From positions 1-64,000 of the forward strand of contig NZ_LGDY01000114.1 in the NCBI RefSeq assembly GCF_001279525.1: a DNA stretch of 64,000 bases. The letters are read 5' to 3'. A program made the position numbers and the translations under genes. This DNA is from Nocardia sp. NRRL S-836. Its GTDB lineage: Bacteria; Actinomycetota; Actinomycetes; Mycobacteriales; Pseudonocardiaceae. Of the stretch, positions 41,195 through 49,666 are shown in pieces. The notes beneath the pieces were generated by a model. It was not told where the DNA came from, did not search any database, and worked only from the letters and a program-made list of their open reading frames with translations. The stretch's first letter is position 1. The number at the start of each line of letters is the position of its first letter.

Positions 41195-43573
41195 TCATCC
41201 GTTCGTCCTCCGCAGCAACGCGACGAGCTGACGCGCTCGCGGTTCGTCGAACTCAGCGAGGACAGCGATCGCCTCCTGCTCGGTCGCGGCGGCTTGTTCC
41301 GGCCGTTCGGACTCCCTCAGCGCCAGTGTCAGGTTGGTGAGTGCGTGCGCGAGCAGCCACCGGTCACCGGTCTCGTGGAAGGCGGTCACGGCGGTCCGGT
41401 GGAACTTCTCCGCCTCTTCGGGCCTGCCCAGTTCCCGGTACGCCTCGCCCGTACCGTCCAGCGCCTGTGCCTCCCTGTTCCGGTCACCGAGCCGCCGCTG
41501 CGCCACCGCGGACCGCTGGTAGGAGAGCAGCGACTCGGCCACGTCTCCCCTGGCCCGTTGGATCCGGCCCCACTCGATCAGCCAGTACGCCTCGCCGACG
41601 GCGTGGCGTTCCTCCTCGGCTATCGCGAGCGCTCGTCCGACCAGCTCCGCCGCCACGTCGAGGTCGCCGTTCTCCCGCCGTGCCCTGGCCAGGCAGAACA
41701 ACGCGTTGCCCTCGTAGGCGCGATCACCGATCTCCTGGTAGGTCAGCACGGAACGGCTGAGGCTGTCGATCGCGGTCTCGAGCTCCGTGAGGTCGTACCT
41801 GACACCACCGAGGTTCGTCATCGCCAGTGCCTGCCAGCGGCGGTCAGCGAGCTCGTGAGCGATCTCCAGGCACTGCTGGAAGCGATCGACGGCGGAGGTG
41901 AGCCTGCGGCGGCGCCATTCGAGCAACCCGAGCGCGTTGACCGACACCATCTCCCCGTACCGGTCGCCGACCTCCGCGCGGAGCGCCCGTGCCCTCGCGT
42001 GGCACTCCTCGGCGTGATCCAGTCGCTGTGACTGGAGGTAGGCCTTGCCGAGGCTGTCGAGCACCTCGCCCTGTGCCGCCAGGTCACCGATCCGTTCCGC
42101 AGCCTCCAGCCCGGCTGAGCTGGTCTCGATCCAGTCCTCGAACGGGTTTTGGTGGACGTAAATGCTGCGCAACAGCACCGGCAGCCGCCACGCGATGTCG
42201 TCCCGGCCGGCCGAGGTGGCGGTGCGGACGGCGGCGACGAGGTTCGCCCTTTCGCTTTCGTACCACTCGAACGCCTCTGCCCGGTCCTCGAAGTGCCACG
42301 GCGTCGTGTTGGCGGGCAACGGCGTCAGGACGACACGCCGTTCGAATGGCGCGATGACCGCAGTCGCGTTCGACAACGTGTGCAGGTACCAGCTCAGTCC
42401 TCGGTCCACGGCGTCCCTCCGCGCGGCGGCGTTCTCGTGCTGAAGTGCTTGCTGCGCCGCGTAGATCCGCAACAGGTCGTGGAACTGGAACCGGTTCGGC
42501 GCGTGTTGTTCGAGCATGTGCGCACCGATCAGCGCGTCGAGCAGCTTCCTGGTCTCCGACAGGCCGAGACCGCCGAGCGCTGCCGCCGCGGTGACGCAGA
42601 ACTCCGCACCGGGGTGCAGGCCGAGCAGCCGGAACAACCGCGCCGCGGCCGCGGGCAAAGTGCGGTAGGACCAGGCGAAGACGGTCCTCACGGCATCCGA
42701 CTCGTCGTCGTGGTCGGCGGTGAGTGCGTCCCACAACCCCGATTCGTCCCGCAGGTCGTCGATCAGCTCGCGCAGCATCATCAAGGGACGGCTCGACGCT
42801 CGTTCGGCGGCGATGCGCAACGCGAGCGGCAACCGTGCGCACAGCCGGGCCAGCTCGACCAGGTCGGCCGTGTCGTCGTCGTCCCGGTAGCCGGCGGTGA
42901 CCGTGCGCAGCAGCCGGACCGCCTCGTCCTCGGTGAGCATGTCGAGCACGAGCCGCCGGGCACCGTCCCTCGCCACCAGGCCGGAGAAGCGGTTCCTGCT
43001 GGTGACCAGGACCAGACAGGTCGAACTGCCGGGCAGCAACGGCCGCACCTGGCCGGGGCTCGCCGCGTTGTCGAGGATCACGAGCACACGCCGGTCGGCG
43101 AGCAGGGAACGGAACAACGCCGACCGGTCTTCCAACGCGACGGGAATTCCGGTGGCCGGTACGCCCAGCACCCGCAGGAACTGGTGCAGCGCCTGCTCCG
43201 CCGTCACCGGGGCGCCGGGGTCGTAGCCGCGGAGGTTGACGTAGAGCTGACCGTCCGGGAAGCGGTGCCGGACGCTGTGCGCCCAGTGCAACGCCAGTGA
43301 CGTCTTCCCGACCCCCGCCGTCCCGGTGATCAGGTAGACGGCCACCGGCTCCTCGCCGGCCTGCTCCAGCACCTCGTTGAGCCGGGCGAGCTCGTGCAGC
43401 CGGTTCACGAACCCGCTCGTGCCGCCGGGCAGCTGGTTCGGTCGTGGCAACCGCTGCCCTTGTTCGCGCGCACCGTGGAAGTGGATGCCGCCTTCGACGT
43501 CTCTCGCCTGCACCACGTCGAAGGCGGATCCGGACACCTCGGCACTGCTCCGAGACCGGTCGTCCGGCCGCAT
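41195..43573 (-). CDS. NB-ARC (STAND) ATPase with TPR repeats and no DNA-binding domain
   Basis: A 792-residue STAND-type protein. A short N-terminal segment (about 1-55, with a His-containing FDVVQARDVEGGIHFHG) is followed by an NB-ARC ATPase with Walker A GTAGVGKTSLALHW and Walker B RVLVILDNA. A winged-helix-like segment and TPR repeats follow (about 480-790, for example GEVLDSLGKAYLQSQRLDHA). The SARP DNA-binding domain usual in AfsR-like proteins is absent. The N-terminal motif resembles segments found in NB-ARC proteins tied to signalling or defence. It is the third gene of an operon with DUF6879. Start is ATG (a GTG 3 bases earlier is also possible), overlapping the DUF6879 stop. Confidence 0.88.
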   Translation of the reverse strand: MRPDDRSRSSAEVSGSAFDVVQARDVEGGIHFHGAREQGQRLPRPNQLPGGTSGFVNRLHELARLNEVLEQAGEEPVAVYLITGTAGVGKTSLALHWAHSVRHRFPDGQLYVNLRGYDPGAPVTAEQALHQFLRVLGVPATGIPVALEDRSALFRSLLADRRVLVILDNAASPGQVRPLLPGSSTCLVLVTSRNRFSGLVARDGARRLVLDMLTEDEAVRLLRTVTAGYRDDDDTADLVELARLCARLPLALRIAAERASSRPLMMLRELIDDLRDESGLWDALTADHDDESDAVRTVFAWSYRTLPAAAARLFRLLGLHPGAEFCVTAAAALGGLGLSETRKLLDALIGAHMLEQHAPNRFQFHDLLRIYAAQQALQHENAAARRDAVDRGLSWYLHTLSNATAVIAPFERRVVLTPLPANTTPWHFEDRAEAFEWYESERANLVAAVRTATSAGRDDIAWRLPVLLRSIYVHQNPFEDWIETSSAGLEAAERIGDLAAQGEVLDSLGKAYLQSQRLDHAEECHARARALRAEVGDRYGEMVSVNALGLLEWRRRRLTSAVDRFQQCLEIAHELADRRWQALAMTNLGGVRYDLTELETAIDSLSRSVLTYQEIGDRAYEGNALFCLARARRENGDLDVAAELVGRALAIAEEERHAVGEAYWLIEWGRIQRARGDVAESLLSYQRSAVAQRRLGDRNREAQALDGTGEAYRELGRPEEAEKFHRTAVTAFHETGDRWLLAHALTNLTLALRESERPEQAAATEQEAIAVLAEFDEPRARQLVALLRRTNG

Positions 43574-44187
43574 CACCGGCTCCTGAGCGGTGGTCCCAAC
43601 GACTCGACCTCACGCGTGAAGTACGTGCTGATCGGTTCTGCCTTCTCGTACAGCCGCTTGATGAACTCGCGGCAGCGGACCACCGGAGAAGTGCCCGTGT
43701 ACAGCACCCCGCCCCGGAGACGTCCGTTCTCGTCGTAGAGGATCTCGTACATCACGTCATCGCCCAAGGTGACGAGTTCGGGCAGCGGGTTCTTTTCCTC
43801 GAACCGCGCGATCTCCCGCACGGGGAGGATTCGCGTGTGGCCACCGAGCTGGTCCCTGGCGAGGAGCAGGTGCAACTCCCACCGCAGGTAGTCCGTCAGC
43901 GGATGTTCAACTATTCGCACCCGGGATGTTTCGAAACCCGCGTTCGCGATCTTCGCGTAGTGCGTGCGCAGGGCCGGCCCGCGTTCTTCGAGGAGAGCGA
44001 GCGACCGGTCCCAGTCCCCCTCGTCGAACGCGTTCCAGCTGTCGTTCCCCGGTTCCTCGAAGTGCTGCAGCCGTTCGAGCTTCCAGAAGCCGGACCGGCC
44101 GCTCCTCCAGAAGCGCCGCTCGAAGTCTTCCCGGTACTCGTCCCTGGGCAGCAGCTTGCCTTCCGCACCACCGAACAGTTCACGCAT
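43573..44187 (-). CDS. DUF6879 family protein
   Basis: A 204-residue soluble protein rich in charged and aromatic residues, matching the DUF6879 pattern by KLERLQHFEEPGNDSWNAF, RVRIVEHPLTDYLRWELHLL and VMYEILYDENGRLRGG. The family is common in actinomycetes, often near XRE/DUF397 or signalling genes. It has no known activity, although the fold is suspected to be nuclease- or ligand-binding-like. It overlaps the upstream 101-residue gene by 8 bases and the downstream NB-ARC/TPR gene by 1, so all three are co-translated. No catalytic motif stands out. Confidence 0.8.
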   Translation of the reverse strand: MRELFGGAEGKLLPRDEYREDFERRFWRSGRSGFWKLERLQHFEEPGNDSWNAFDEGDWDRSLALLEERGPALRTHYAKIANAGFETSRVRIVEHPLTDYLRWELHLLLARDQLGGHTRILPVREIARFEEKNPLPELVTLGDDVMYEILYDENGRLRGGVLYTGTSPVVRCREFIKRLYEKAEPISTYFTREVESLGPPLRSR

Positions 44188-44485
44188 CGGGGATGTCCGC
44201 CTTCGCCGCCATCACCATTCCGCGCGGCAGCACCACGAGTCGCTCGCCGGCGCCGACGCTGACGCCGTCCGGCAAGCGCCCCGCGTACTGCGGCGTGAGG
44301 TCGCGGCCGATCACCGCGACGTCGCCGTTGTCGAGCTCCCAGATGTCGGGGCATTCGCCCTCGCCGCTGGTGGCGGGGTCACCGGACCCACCACCGCTTC
44401 CCGGTTCCTGAGGTGCGATTCCCAAGCGCCTGGAAAAGTCGGCAGCGGGATTCGGTTGCCATACCTTTGTGGACATGGTGACCAT
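44180..44485 (-). CDS. Small hypothetical protein, first gene of the DUF6879 operon
   Basis: A 101-residue protein with a Gly/Ser/Pro-rich middle (GSGGGSGDPATSGEG) and a C-terminal half with ECPDIWELDNGDVAVIGRDL and ERLVVLPRGMVMAAK. I do not recognise a domain, but the WELDNGDVAVIGRDLT segment is a frequent partner of DUF6879 genes. The ATG was chosen because GGGGAG lies 7 bases upstream. A second ATG three codons on is possible. It is probably soluble. Confidence 0.7.
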   Translation of the reverse strand: MVTMSTKVWQPNPAADFSRRLGIAPQEPGSGGGSGDPATSGEGECPDIWELDNGDVAVIGRDLTPQYAGRLPDGVSVGAGERLVVLPRGMVMAAKADIPDA

Positions 44486-44582
44486 GTCCTTTCTCCCCAA
44501 ACGGACAGGAATTCGAGAGTAGCATCGGCTGTTCGGGAATCAGGAATTGATTCCTACTTCTTTCGCGTGAATCTCAACGGCA

Positions 44583-44612
44583 AACGGCCCGCCACCAAGG
44601 TGACGGGCCGTT
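44583..44612 (-). terminator. Terminator hairpin downstream of the beta-helix glucanase gene
   Basis: AACGGCCCG and CGGGCCGTT form a perfect 9-bp stem around a 12-base loop that can itself extend the stem (CACC/GGTG). It lies 14 bases after the stop of the secreted protein gene. There is no U-tract. It also insulates the next operon. Confidence 0.75.
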
Positions 44613-44626
44613 CCCACGATCAACCG

Positions 44627-46927
44627 CTACGGATAGCTGACGACGTTCACCGGCACGGTCCCCGGCGGCGTCACCGCCCCCACCTCGTTCACCACGTGCG
44701 TGATGGTCCCCTGGTAGTTCAGCGACACGGTCAGCAGGTTGTGCAGCCGCACACCGGACTGGTTGGGCACCTCGAACGCGTGATGCGCCCGCACGGACGG
44801 GTTGACGTTGAAGAAGCAGTAGCTCCCCAGCCCCCACGCCTCGTGCGAGGTCACGTTGTCGCCGACCTTGTAGGCCGCGTACCCGGCCAGCCCGTTCGGC
44901 GCCATCCACGTGGCCTGGTTCGGCACGTCGTACGGCATCTCGTTCTGGAAGAAGATGGTCCGGCCGCCCTGCCCGTTCCACATCACCTGGTACTTCTGGT
45001 AGTGCTCCACGAACAACCCGGTCGCGAGCACGTTGTTGCCGTTCACCACGACACCGGTGTCACCGACCGCCTCGGTCCACCCCCACGTCCCGGCGTTGCC
45101 GTGGTCGGCGCGCCAGGCCCAGGTGTGGTCGATGATCGTGTTGTGGCTGTTGACGACCAGGCTGTTGGTCGCCTTGCCCGCGATGGCGCCGCCGACGCGG
45201 AAGAACACGTCCTGCAACGTCGTCGGGTTCGAGGCGTGCGAGGCCGACGAGCCGGACGGGCCGACGGTCAGCAGCGCGTTGGAACGCGTGGTGCCCGCGT
45301 CGAACAGGATGCCCTTGATGCGCACGCCGTCGACGTCGGCGACCTGCATGGCGTTGACGCCGTTCACCGGCACGATGGTCGCGTAGCCGATGCCGAGCAC
45401 GACCGTGTTCGGGCGCGTGATCTGCAGCGTCTGGTTGACGTTGTAGATGCCGGGCGTGAAGAAGAGGTTGCAACCCTGGGCCAGCGCCGCGTTGATCGTC
45501 GAGGCGGTGTCACCCGACTTCACGACGTAGAACTGGCTCATCGGCAACGACGTGCCCGGCGTGCCGCCGTTGATCCACGACGCACCGGAGGCGTTGGTGC
45601 GCAACGAAGGCAAGAACACCCGGTACGCGCCGTTCTCGAAGTACAGATACGGCACGTCGCGCGAGACCGGCGTGGTCGCCAGGTTCGTCGTCGGCGGGTT
45701 CGGGAACGTGGTCGCCGGCGCGCCGGGCGTTCCGGAGAACACCATGTTCCACACGCCGCCGTTCCAACTGCCGTAGTTGGAATCGCGCGTGTACCACTGC
45801 TGCTGCGACACCGACGCCGTCTGGCCGGACACCCGCGTGTCGGCCGTGTAGCCGCCGGAGGCGAAGCCGTAGGAGGCCGGGTACAGCGCCAGGTTGCCGC
45901 GGACGTCCATGCGGCGGAACGGCGCGGCCTGCGCGACGGCCCAGCGGTTGGTGCCATTGCTGGGGTTGACGGCCATGTTCTCCGCCGAACGCCAGAAGTT
46001 CTGCAGCGCCACGCCCTTGTCAGACTCGTTGAACGCGTCCACGGTGATGTCGCCGTTGATGACCACGTCACCGGGGTTGCGCCCGAGACCCGCGACGGAC
46101 GTGTAGTAGCCCACGTCGTCATGGATGTTGTACGTGCCCGGCTTGAACAGGTGCGCGACCCGCCGTGGCGCCATCTGCGCCGTCAGCGTGTCCTTTTGCA
46201 TGGTGAAGTCCGCGTCCAGCTGCGTCTGGATGGAGGCGGCCGACATGCCCGGGTCGAAGATCCGCGTGTTCGGACCGAAGTTCGGCGTGTTGGACTGCAC
46301 GCAACCCTGCTGCGTGCCGATGGTGTAGGTGGCGCTGCCCACCGACGAGTTCGCGAGGCCGGACTTGAAGGCGACCGCGTTGACCGTCCGCGACGAGGGC
46401 ACGGAGATCGGCCCGCTGTACAGCGGCGAGGACGCCGTGGGCGTCGAACCGTCCACTGTGTACCGGATCGTCGCGCCGGAGGTCGCGGTGGAGATCGTCA
46501 CCGTCTGCGCCGACGTGTACGCACCGCCCGGCGGGCTGAACGTGGGGGTGGCGACAGGTGCCTGCGTGGTGCCGTGCGTGTAGGTGAAGTGCGGCGTGTC
46601 GTACTGGGGGCCGCTCTTCTCGTAGGTGAACCAGTACTCGACCACCGTGCCCGCCGACAACGAGCCGACGGTCTTCTGCCACGTCCCGGCGTTGTTCGTC
46701 ATCCGGAAGTTCTGCTGCGGCGTGTTGGTGATCAGGTAGTGCACGTCCACGTACAGAGCGGGGGTCGTCGGCGTGAAGTTGATCCTCGCCTCGGACGTGC
46801 TCACGGACGTCACGTTCTGCGTGTAGTCCTCCGCCGCCGAAGCGGGGGCGGACGCGGCTAATGAAGCCAGCACAACGGCGACGGCGGCGAAGCCGGCCTG
46901 CAATCTCGTCTTTGAGAGCGCTCTCAC
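44627..46927 (-). CDS. Secreted beta-helix glucanase-like protein with CBM56-like and chitobiase-C domains
   Basis: A 766-residue secreted protein. A Sec signal peptide ends at about residue 31 (PASA/AED). Residues 33-119 resemble CBM56-type beta-glucan-binding domains, residues 126-203 a chitobiase C-terminal beta-sandwich (FSPPGGAYTSAQTVTI, YTVDGSTPT). About 210-766 form a right-handed beta-helix of the GH55-like type (GCNLFFTPGIYNVNQTLQI, HNTIIDHTWAWRADHGN). Related streptomycete proteins are often mislabelled adenylyl cyclase. A role in beta-1,3-glucan breakdown is likely but not proven. It is monocistronic. A LacI-type operator overlaps its GTG start and a good promoter gives a near-leaderless message. 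Confidence 0.8.
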   Translation of the reverse strand: MRALSKTRLQAGFAAVAVVLASLAASAPASAAEDYTQNVTSVSTSEARINFTPTTPALYVDVHYLITNTPQQNFRMTNNAGTWQKTVGSLSAGTVVEYWFTYEKSGPQYDTPHFTYTHGTTQAPVATPTFSPPGGAYTSAQTVTISTATSGATIRYTVDGSTPTASSPLYSGPISVPSSRTVNAVAFKSGLANSSVGSATYTIGTQQGCVQSNTPNFGPNTRIFDPGMSAASIQTQLDADFTMQKDTLTAQMAPRRVAHLFKPGTYNIHDDVGYYTSVAGLGRNPGDVVINGDITVDAFNESDKGVALQNFWRSAENMAVNPSNGTNRWAVAQAAPFRRMDVRGNLALYPASYGFASGGYTADTRVSGQTASVSQQQWYTRDSNYGSWNGGVWNMVFSGTPGAPATTFPNPPTTNLATTPVSRDVPYLYFENGAYRVFLPSLRTNASGASWINGGTPGTSLPMSQFYVVKSGDTASTINAALAQGCNLFFTPGIYNVNQTLQITRPNTVVLGIGYATIVPVNGVNAMQVADVDGVRIKGILFDAGTTRSNALLTVGPSGSSASHASNPTTLQDVFFRVGGAIAGKATNSLVVNSHNTIIDHTWAWRADHGNAGTWGWTEAVGDTGVVVNGNNVLATGLFVEHYQKYQVMWNGQGGRTIFFQNEMPYDVPNQATWMAPNGLAGYAAYKVGDNVTSHEAWGLGSYCFFNVNPSVRAHHAFEVPNQSGVRLHNLLTVSLNYQGTITHVVNEVGAVTPPGTVPVNVVSYP
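46913..46926. promoter_or_regulatory. LacI-family (CebR-like) operator
   Basis: TGAGAGCGCTCTCA is a perfect 14-bp palindrome with the GAGCGCTC core typical of LacI-family sugar regulators of actinomycetes. CebR uses TGGGAGCGCTCCCA. It overlaps the GTG start and the predicted transcription start of the glucanase-like gene, so it would repress without inducer. The regulator gene is not in this window. Confidence 0.8.
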
Positions 46928-46935
46928 ACCGCATG

Positions 46936-46964
46936 ACGGTAAACGCCGCAGGTCCGCGGGACAA
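46936..46964 (-). promoter_or_regulatory. Promoter of the glucanase-like gene
   Basis: On the minus strand TTGTCC and TACCGT are separated by exactly 17 bp, and the GTG lies 8 bases past the -10, so the transcript should be leaderless. The operator at 46913-46926 sits at about +1 to +15. Confidence 0.6.
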
Positions 46965-46993
46965 GCGCCGTTTCCACCCGAACGGGTCCGTAC

Positions 46994-47010
46994 CTTGAAC
47001 CGGTTTCAAG
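46994..47010. promoter_or_regulatory. Inverted repeat upstream of the XRE-DUF5753 gene
   Basis: CTTGAA and TTCAAG flank CCGGT 18-34 bases before the XRE start. It is a likely site for the regulator itself or a partner. A -10-like TAGCGT follows at 47014-47019. Confidence 0.45.
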
Positions 47011-47027
47011 CAATAGCGTTGGAGGGC

Positions 47028-47867
47028 ATGACCTACTCCACCGCGTACAGCCGGGACCTGGGGGACGAGCTGCGGCTCATCCGGGAGACCAGCACGTCAC
47101 TCCACGGCCGCGCCATGGCGGTTCAGCTCGGCTGGGACCCCAGCAAGGTCTCCAACCTCGAACACGGCAAGGCCCGTGCGAGCGCGGGCGACATCATCCA
47201 GTACCTCAGCGTGTGCGGCAAGAACCTGGACTACATCGACGCGTTCCAGGCCCGGTACCGGCACGCCTTCGACCCCTACCTCGCGCAGATGCCGGAAAAC
47301 CTGCGCACCCTGATGATGGCCGAGGCGATGGCCACGAAGATCACCTGGGTCGAGACCACCACAGCTCCCGGACTCGTCCAGACCGCTGAATACGCCGATG
47401 CGTTGTACCGCAAAGCAGGGCTAGTCGCGCCGGAGAAGATCGCGGCGTGCGTCCAGTGCCGCATGGACCGGCAATCCATTCTGCTTCGTCCCCGCCGACC
47501 AGACATTCGGATCTACGTCCTCGAACGTGCCCTTCAGACCTACGTCGGCGACAACAAGATCATGGAGGAGCAGTACCTCCGCATGCTCTTCCACACGCAC
47601 GTCCTGCGGATCGTTCCTGACGATTCGATCATCCTGACGGCGGGCTGTGCACTGCTGGAGTTCGAGAAGGCGCACTCGGTCGCCTACACCGACAGTGAAC
47701 TCGCACAGGTCTTTGCACAAGACAGCGCTGCGGTCGGGCAGGTCACTAGGCTGTTCCAGCGACTGGATGCGCTCGCCTTGGATCAGGAACAATCGAAGCG
47801 CAAGCTGATGGAGTACATCAGCCGACTTCGAGGGGACTCCAATGGCGCAGGAACGGATCTGGCGTAA
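47028..47867 (+). CDS. XRE-family regulator with DUF5753 sensor domain
   Basis: A 279-residue protein. An N-terminal Cro/C1 helix-turn-helix (about 10-65, VQLGWDPSKVSNLEHGKAR) is followed by DUF5753 (about 90-270), including TWVETTTAPGLVQTAEYADALYR and RMDRQSILLR. These proteins (WhiJ/AbaA-like) act with DUF397 partners in development and secondary metabolism in streptomycetes. The ATG follows GGAGGG. An earlier in-frame start would lack a ribosome site. The DUF397 gene begins inside its last 26 bases, so the pair forms a unit of the kind suggested to behave like a toxin-antitoxin or repressor/co-factor system. Confidence 0.93.
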   Translation: MTYSTAYSRDLGDELRLIRETSTSLHGRAMAVQLGWDPSKVSNLEHGKARASAGDIIQYLSVCGKNLDYIDAFQARYRHAFDPYLAQMPENLRTLMMAEAMATKITWVETTTAPGLVQTAEYADALYRKAGLVAPEKIAACVQCRMDRQSILLRPRRPDIRIYVLERALQTYVGDNKIMEEQYLRMLFHTHVLRIVPDDSIILTAGCALLEFEKAHSVAYTDSELAQVFAQDSAAVGQVTRLFQRLDALALDQEQSKRKLMEYISRLRGDSNGAGTDLA

Positions 47868-48024
47868 GAGCAGCTACAGCACTGGCGGCGAGGCCAGTGC
47901 GTGCGTCGAGGTGTCGCTGACCCGGGACGTGCTCGTGCGGGACTCGAAGAACGTGAGCGGCGACGTGCTCACGTTCTCGGCCCCCGCCTGGCAGTCGCTG
48001 CTCACGTACCTCGGTTCTCGTTGA
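47842..48024 (+). CDS. DUF397 small protein
   Basis: A 60-residue DUF397 protein with the family signature WRKSSYSTGGEASACVEVS and VRDSKN. In streptomycetes such proteins pair with XRE-DUF5753 regulators and modulate them. Some combinations are toxic when unpaired. The ATG lies inside the regulator gene in another frame (26-base overlap). Its stop region overlaps the convergent aminotransferase-regulator gene by 23 bases. The final helix PAWQSLLTYL is complete. Confidence 0.93.
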   Translation: MAQERIWRKSSYSTGGEASACVEVSLTRDVLVRDSKNVSGDVLTFSAPAWQSLLTYLGSR

Positions 48025-49666
48025 GGTAGTTGTAGATCGTGTAGCGGGTGACCCCCAGCACGCTCGCCAGGTGGTCGACCGAGTCGCGGATCAGGAAGAA
48101 CCCCGCCTCGTCCAGCACCCGCACGACCTGCGACTTGTGCACCTTCTTCATCAGCTCGACCGGCACGCCGACGTCGGCGACGGCCTTCTCGACCAGCACC
48201 CGTTGGAGCGTGTCCACGTCCTGCGGGAACGACTCGACCGGTCCCGACGCCTCGTGCGCGGCGAGCTTGTTGACGCACAGGCACCCCACGGCGACACCGG
48301 ACGCGTCGCGCACGAAGGTGGTCGAGGACCAGATCGCGCGGCCGTCCGGTGCATAGGTCTCGTAGCCGGGCATGTCGGTGGTGGTGCCGCGCCGGACCAG
48401 GCCCAGCAGCAGGTCCGTCATCGGCCCGCCGACCTGCCGTCCGGTGAGCGAGCCGGCGATCGCGATGATCGAGTTCGGCAGGCGGGACAGGTCGTGCACC
48501 ACGACCTCGGTGTCCGGTCCCAGCGCCGAGGCGAGGCTGTCGACCGTCGGTACCAGCGCCGACAGCGCGGCCGGCATGGTCGGCACCGACGAGCCGGACA
48601 ACGACCTCAGCGCTGCCCGGACGCGTTCCAGGGTGCCTCGGGTGGTCGTGGCGTGCGGCGACAGCCGGACGTGCTCCGGGCGGACGGTGGCGGTCACGCC
48701 GAGGGCCTTCAGCGCCTCCCCCACGACCGGTGCGGCCTCGGCCATCGTGAACGCGAGGATCCCGGCGCGGCGGTCGCGGGCGGAGACGATCTCGCCGCCG
48801 CACGACAGCACGACCTCCTCCAGCTCCGCGACCAGGTCGCCGACCGCGGCGTCCAGCTCCGCCACGCCCGCCAGCTCGACCAGCTCCAGGGCCTCCGCGA
48901 ACGCGCCGGAGACGACCGGGGAGAGGTTGGTGACGTTCCACGCGGCGGCGTCGGGGGCGGCGGCGTGAACCGAGTCGTCGAACAGGCCCGCGTCCACCGC
49001 GCCGGTCCAACCCGACAGCACGGGTTGGAGCCGTTCCAACGCCCGGTCGGACAGCACCACGAACCCGGTGCTCCACCCCGCCCGCAGCCACTTCTGGCCG
49101 CCGACGACCAGGACGTCGGCGAGCTCCCACGGTTCGTCCACCACGCCGAAGCCCTGGATGCCGTCCACGATCAGCAGCCGGTCGCCGACGGCCTCGCGCA
49201 ACGCCGCCAGGTCCGCGCGGTAGCCGGTGCGGAAGTCCACAGCGGACACCGAGAGCGCGGAAACCTGTGGTGTCAGGCTTCCGGACACCGACGCGGCGGT
49301 CACCGGGCCGTCCAGCACGACCGACGGCAGGCCCGCGCGCACCCACGGGTAGGTGTTGGCGGGGAACTCCGCCGCGGAGTACATGACCGTGCCGGACAGG
49401 CCGAACGCCGCCTGGAACAGCCCGGTCGAGGTGTTGGGCACGAGCGCCACGTGGTCGGTGTCGGTGCGGCACAACCGCGCGGCGGCGGCCTTGACGCGTT
49501 GCTCCTCGCGCATCAGCGTGTCCACTGTGGAGGGACCGGCGAGCGACGCCTGCTCCATCAGCCGGGCCGTGGCCGCCACCACCGGGAGCGACGGCGGGCC
49601 GAAGCGGGCGAAGTCGAGGTACCCCTCCGGTTCGCGGAACTGGGCGAGGTACGCGGAGTTGGTCAC
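48002..49666 (-). CDS. Class-V aminotransferase fused to a YheO-type PAS/HTH regulator
   Basis: A 554-residue fusion. Residues 1-about 355 are a class-V PLP enzyme (cysteine-desulfurase/kynureninase-like fold) with Asp168 in IVDGIQGFG and the PLP lysine Lys192 in VVGGQKWL. Residues 364-about 470 match the YheO PAS-like domain (LGPDTEVVVHDL, AIAGSLTGRQVGGPMTD). Residues 506-554 match the associated HTH (KSQVVRVLDEAGFF, LGVTRYTIYNYLNE). Single YheO-type regulators such as DauR control D-amino-acid catabolism. Here enzyme and regulator are one chain, at the 3' end of a polar amino-acid importer operon. The GTG abuts the ATPase gene's stop. Enzyme, sensor and DNA-binding parts all look intact. 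The substrate is probably the imported amino acid (inference). Confidence 0.9.
   Translation of the reverse strand: MTNSAYLAQFREPEGYLDFARFGPPSLPVVAATARLMEQASLAGPSTVDTLMREEQRVKAAAARLCRTDTDHVALVPNTSTGLFQAAFGLSGTVMYSAAEFPANTYPWVRAGLPSVVLDGPVTAASVSGSLTPQVSALSVSAVDFRTGYRADLAALREAVGDRLLIVDGIQGFGVVDEPWELADVLVVGGQKWLRAGWSTGFVVLSDRALERLQPVLSGWTGAVDAGLFDDSVHAAAPDAAAWNVTNLSPVVSGAFAEALELVELAGVAELDAAVGDLVAELEEVVLSCGGEIVSARDRRAGILAFTMAEAAPVVGEALKALGVTATVRPEHVRLSPHATTTRGTLERVRAALRSLSGSSVPTMPAALSALVPTVDSLASALGPDTEVVVHDLSRLPNSIIAIAGSLTGRQVGGPMTDLLLGLVRRGTTTDMPGYETYAPDGRAIWSSTTFVRDASGVAVGCLCVNKLAAHEASGPVESFPQDVDTLQRVLVEKAVADVGVPVELMKKVHKSQVVRVLDEAGFFLIRDSVDHLASVLGVTRYTIYNYLNENRGT

Noticed and set aside
44627..46927. 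Adenylyl cyclase label used for similar database entries
   Set aside because: There is no nucleotide cyclase motif. The signal peptide, glucan-binding-like domains and beta-helix indicate a secreted carbohydrate-active protein.
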